In this document: piece by piece, positions 7,698 through 9,978 of the stretch | Position numbering within the stretch: the stretch's first letter is position 1 | How the letters are laid out: every line of letters begins with the position of its first letter | Source: JAGNZR01 sp051652785 | Lineage (GTDB): Bacteria; Fusobacteriota; Fusobacteriia; Fusobacteriales; Fusobacteriaceae | Assembly: GCA_051652785.1 (NCBI GenBank) | Contig: JBOFUX010000081.1 | Span: 1-9,978 of the forward strand | Direction of reading: 5' to 3' | DNA length: 9,978 nt | The notes under the pieces: generated by a model | What the model was told of the DNA's origin: nothing | Seen by the model: only the letters and a program-made list of their open reading frames with translations | Databases searched by the model: none | Made by a program: the position numbers and the translations under genes

Positions 7698-7710
7698 AAG
7701 ATAAAATAAA
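7669..7710. repeat. 17-bp tandem duplication spanning the transporter stop codon
   Basis: The 17-base unit AATAAAGTAAAAGATAA occurs at 7671-7687 and 7688-7704 without mismatch, and the periodicity extends over 7669-7710. It encodes the tail NKVKDKIK, and the second copy, read in a shifted frame, supplies the TAA stop at 7695-7697. Collapsing one copy would keep the protein open for three more residues (tail ending KWKI), so the duplication trimmed the C-terminus slightly. Confidence 0.8.
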
Positions 7711-7752
7711 ATGGAAAATCTAAAGTAAAAAAATATAGGAAGTGAGAATGAG

Positions 7753-7869
7753 ATGAATACAGGAGCATTAATAATGATGATTATAGGTTGTACCATTGTT
7801 TGGGCGGGATTATTTTTAACTTTGGCAATAGCGTTAAAAAAAGAAAAAATTAAAAAAAGAAAAAATTAA
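7753..7869 (+). CDS. metS: MetS-type small subunit of NSS methionine/alanine importer
   Basis: A 38-residue single-span membrane protein, small enough to be missed by automatic gene callers. It starts MNTGALIMMIIGCTIVWAGL, continues with a hydrophobic helix to about residue 28, and ends in the basic tail KKEKIKKRKN, which by the positive-inside rule should face the cytoplasm. The N-terminal S/T-x-x-A-I/L-I-M-M pattern followed by a W-x-G-L core is what I recognise from MetS, the small partner required by the NSS transporter MetP in Corynebacterium glutamicum. Its place directly after an NSS gene is the usual arrangement and the strongest support. The start is preceded by AGGAAGTGA (7737-7745), a one-mismatch Shine-Dalgarno match at a slightly long spacing; no other in-frame start is available. 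It lies 55 bases after the transporter and 35 before the peptidase. The tail and stop come from a 16-bp tandem duplication. Confidence 0.85.
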   Translation: MNTGALIMMIIGCTIVWAGLFLTLAIALKKEKIKKRKN

Positions 7870-7871
7870 AA
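7834..7871. repeat. 16-bp tandem duplication encoding the MetS tail and stop
   Basis: TTAAAAAAAGAAAAAA occurs at 7834-7849 and 7850-7865 without mismatch, with the periodicity continuing to 7871. Because 16 is not a multiple of three, the second copy is read in another frame, giving IKKRKN and the stop TAA at 7867-7869. With a single copy the frame would stay open to a TGA at 7928-7930, overlapping the start of the peptidase gene. Confidence 0.8.
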
Positions 7872-7904
7872 CAAACAAAGTTTTTTATTATAGGAGGAGA
7901 AATT

Positions 7905-9611
7905 ATGAAATTTGCAGATTATTCTTATGAAAGACCAAATTATTTAGAAGTTAAATCAAATATGACAATGTTAATTAAAGCTCTTTCAAAAAATCAAATT
8001 TTAAATGAGCAATTAGAAATTATTGAAAAAATCAATAATATTAGAAACAATATAGAAACTATGTCTACTATTTCTCAAATAAGAAATAGTATAGATACTG
8101 AGGATAAATTTTATGATATAGAGGCAAGTTATTGGGACGAACATTCACCTTTTTATCAGGAACTAGATTCAGAGTATTATAATACGATATTAAAACTTAA
8201 AAATATATATGAAATAAAAGAAGTTTTAGGAGAACATTTTTTCAAATTTATTGAATTTACTCTTAAATCTTTTTCAAAAGAAATAATATTAGACTTGCAA
8301 GAAGAAAATAAAGAATCAACAAAGCATATGAAACTGATAGCATCTGCTAAAATATTGTTTGATGGGGAAGAAAGAAATCTTTCAGGAATGACTCCTTTTA
8401 TAACTTCAAAAGACAGGATTACAAGACAAAGGGCACAAGAAGCTAAATACTCTTTTTATTTACAAAATGAAGATAAATTTGATGAAATATTTGATAATTT
8501 GGTAAAGATAAGAGATAAAATTGCTAAAAAATTAGGATATAATAATTTTGTAGAACTTGGTTATATTAGAATGAAAAGATTAGATTATAACTCAGAAATG
8601 GTTAAAAATTTTAGAACACAAGTTGTGGAGCAGTTAGTTCCTCTAGCTTCTTCATTGTATGAAAGACAAAAGACACGATTAGGATTAGATACGTTAAAAT
8701 ATTATGATGAAAAATATGAATTTGAAAGTGGGAATCCAACACCTAAAGGAAATTCTCAATGGATAATTAATGAAGGAAAAAAAATGTATCAAGAAATGTC
8801 ACCTGAAACAAAAGAGTTTATTGAGTTTATGATGAATAAAGAACTAATGGATTTAACTACTAAAAAAGGAAAGGCAGGAGGTGGATACTGCACATTTATT
8901 CCAGACTACAGTTCCCCTTTTATTTTTTCTAATTTTAATGGAACTAGTGGTGATATAGATGTTTTAACTCACGAAGCAGGACACGCTTTTCAAGTTTTTA
9001 GAAGTCATAATTCAGGGACAGAGAAAAAACTCCCAGAACTTTTGTGGCCAACATATGAAAGTGCAGAAATTCACTCTATGAGTATGGAATTTTTTGCTTG
9101 GGATTGGATGAAAAATTTCTTTAAAGAAGATACAAATAAGTATTTTTATTCTCATTTAGGTGGTGCAATTAAATTTATCCCTTATGGGGTTCTTGTTGAT
9201 GAATTTCAACATTATGTATATGAAAATCCCTGTGCAACTCCAACAGAAAGAAAATTTATGTGGAGAGAGTTAGAAAAAAAATATTTACCCCATAAAGATT
9301 ACAAAGAAAATACTTTACTTGAAAGAGGGGGCTGGTGGTTTCAACAAGCCCATATATTCCAGATGCCTTTTTATTATATAGATTATACATTAGCTCAAAT
9401 TTGTGCTTTACAATTCTGGAAAAAAATGAGAGAAAATAAAAAAGAAGCGTGGTCAGATTATTTACATTTATGTGACCTAGGGGGAACAAAATCTTTCTTG
9501 GGATTATTAAAAGAAGCAAATTTAAAGTCTCCTTTTGAGAGTAATACAGTAGCGGAGGTTGTTAAGCCTATTTCTGAATATTTAAATTCAGTTGATGATC
9601 TGAATTTATAG
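7905..9611 (+). CDS. M3-family zinc oligoendopeptidase
   Basis: A 568-residue cytosolic metallopeptidase with no signal peptide. The zinc site is complete: HEAGH with His356, Glu357 and His360, then Glu388 in ESAEIHSMSME, at the position of the third zinc ligand of thimet oligopeptidase (EAPSQMLE). Downstream, His483 and the tyrosines of PFYYIDY (488-494) match the substrate-binding segment of M3 enzymes. The N-terminal half is the helical M3 lid. Length and motifs fit the M3 group of bacterial oligoendopeptidases distinct from classical PepF; PepF itself is the alternative name. Such enzymes cut short peptides taken up from outside or released by protein turnover. AGGAGG at 7892-7897 lies seven bases before the ATG, a strong site. 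It is the last gene of the operon with the NSS transporter and MetS, which fits a role in amino-acid and peptide use. A hairpin terminator follows 115 bases downstream. Confidence 0.93.
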   Translation: MKFADYSYERPNYLEVKSNMTMLIKALSKNQILNEQLEIIEKINNIRNNIETMSTISQIRNSIDTEDKFYDIEASYWDEHSPFYQELDSEYYNTILKLKNIYEIKEVLGEHFFKFIEFTLKSFSKEIILDLQEENKESTKHMKLIASAKILFDGEERNLSGMTPFITSKDRITRQRAQEAKYSFYLQNEDKFDEIFDNLVKIRDKIAKKLGYNNFVELGYIRMKRLDYNSEMVKNFRTQVVEQLVPLASSLYERQKTRLGLDTLKYYDEKYEFESGNPTPKGNSQWIINEGKKMYQEMSPETKEFIEFMMNKELMDLTTKKGKAGGGYCTFIPDYSSPFIFSNFNGTSGDIDVLTHEAGHAFQVFRSHNSGTEKKLPELLWPTYESAEIHSMSMEFFAWDWMKNFFKEDTNKYFYSHLGGAIKFIPYGVLVDEFQHYVYENPCATPTERKFMWRELEKKYLPHKDYKENTLLERGGWWFQQAHIFQMPFYYIDYTLAQICALQFWKKMRENKKEAWSDYLHLCDLGGTKSFLGLLKEANLKSPFESNTVAEVVKPISEYLNSVDDLNL

Positions 9612-9725
9612 AAAGAAAAATACTTATTAAGTCTTTATTAATGCTTAAACCATTAATAATTATAAAATATAGATTTTCACTTAGAAAAAAAGTTATTTTT
9701 AATAAAATATTAATAAAATTATTTT
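9612..9725 (+). other. Long AT-rich 3' untranslated region of the peptidase transcript
   Basis: This stretch lies between the peptidase stop and the terminator. It contains one good inverted repeat, TTATTAATG (9635-9643) and CATTAATAA (9651-9659), a 9-base perfect stem with a 7-base loop, not followed by a T-run. A 28-codon reading frame from ATG 9641 to TGA 9727 has no ribosome binding site and is not called. The length is unusual for a gene-terminator gap, but no further function can be read from it. Confidence 0.4.
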
Positions 9726-9805
9726 GAGACAAATAAACCATATTTTTTTTATTTTGCGTTGTATCTTAATTAGCAAAGTGAATATGTTTATTTGTCTCTT
9801 TTTTT
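9726..9805 (+). terminator. Long compound Rho-independent terminator of the transporter-peptidase operon
   Basis: GAGACAAATAAAC (9726-9738) pairs perfectly with GTTTATTTGTCTC (9786-9798). After a one-base bulge at C9739, ATATT (9740-9744) pairs with AATAT (9781-9785). A second stem inside the loop joins TTTTGC (9752-9757) to GCAAAG (9773-9778, with a terminal G:U) around a 15-base loop. Seven T residues follow at 9799-9805. The reverse strand has no comparable T-run on the other side, so termination is mainly for + strand transcripts. The hairpin is much longer than a typical terminator. Confidence 0.88.
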
Positions 9806-9978
9806 ATGCAAAAAAAAAGATGTTAAAATTTTTCAACACCAATATTAAATATTATAGAATTAAATAAAACCAATGAGTGAAAAAAATAAAATAACTAGCT
9901 ATTATTATATTTAACAAGATTATATTTTTTTATTAATTATGATTAAAAAAATTACTAAAAAGAGTTGTTAAAATAAAT
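9806..9978. other. AT-rich intergenic tail, no gene seen
   Basis: No reading frame of useful length with a ribosome binding site occurs in either direction. Two tiny frames (ATG 9873, 13 codons; ATG 9939, 10 codons) lack Shine-Dalgarno sites. The only structured element is the imperfect palindrome at 9821-9838. The next gene must lie beyond 9978. Confidence 0.5.
9821..9838. repeat. Imperfect 18-bp palindrome downstream of the terminator
   Basis: TGTTAAAATTTTTCAACA is a dyad with seven of nine base pairs matched (TGTTnAAA and TTTnAACA). It could be an operator. Read on the reverse strand it is followed by a long T-run (complement of the A-run at 9810-9818), so it could also be a weak terminator for a convergent gene beyond the window. 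It has a single G:C pair, so either call is weak. Confidence 0.25.

Noticed and set aside
9256..9519. Reverse-strand open frame of 87 codons inside the peptidase
   Set aside because: It is antisense to the conserved M3 C-terminal segment with PFYYIDY; no family resemblance.
9641..9727. 28-codon frame (MLKPLIIIKYRF...) after the peptidase
   Set aside because: No ribosome binding site, its start lies in a hairpin arm, and its stop runs into the terminator stem; most likely chance.
9873..9914. 13-codon frame MSEKNKITSYYYI, possible leader peptide
   Set aside because: No Shine-Dalgarno site, no attenuator-like structure after it and no run of a single regulatory codon beyond three tyrosines.

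Overview
The window is a strongly AT-rich bacterial segment with every convincing gene on the + strand. The base composition, the run-together AT-rich intergenic gaps and the gene types (PRD/PTS regulator, NSS amino-acid transporter with a MetS-type small subunit, M3 oligopeptidase) suggest an anaerobic low-GC organism, most likely a member of the Fusobacteriota (Fusobacterium or Cetobacterium type). A low-GC Firmicute is the main alternative. No rRNA, tRNA, CRISPR array, transposase or phage gene was seen.

Layout. Positions 1-261 are a non-coding leader with three spaced copies of a 16-bp motif (48-110), an inverted copy of part of it (20-62) and a perfect 20-bp tandem duplication (181-224). 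A large PRD-containing transcriptional regulator with EIIB-like and EIIA-like PTS domains follows (262-2349); no PTS permease or sugar gene accompanies it here. A clear extended -10 promoter (2399-2407) then starts a two-gene unit: a DMT/EamA-family permease (2441-3307) and, 13 bases later, a 923-residue UvrD-like helicase fused to a C-terminal RecB/AddB-type nuclease with an apparent 4Fe-4S cysteine set (3321-6092).

A near-consensus promoter (TTGACA, 16-base spacer, TATACT; 6101-6128) starts a third unit of three genes: a LeuT-fold NSS transporter (6174-7697), a 38-residue membrane protein recognisable as a MetS-type small subunit (7753-7869), and an M3-family zinc oligopeptidase (7905-9611). 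This unit ends at a long compound hairpin with a T-tract (9726-9805). The rest of the window, to 9978, has no supportable gene.

How the genes fit together. The third unit makes biological sense: Na+-coupled uptake of neutral amino acids (methionine/alanine type by analogy) beside cytosolic peptide degradation suits an amino-acid-fermenting lifestyle. The permease and helicase-nuclease pair has no obvious functional link and is probably only co-transcribed. I found no wholly new multi-gene system. The points most worth a second look are the small MetS gene, the single-chain helicase/Fe-S nuclease, the regulator whose first PRD has lost its histidines, and three short tandem duplications, two of which set the stop codons of the transporter and its small subunit.
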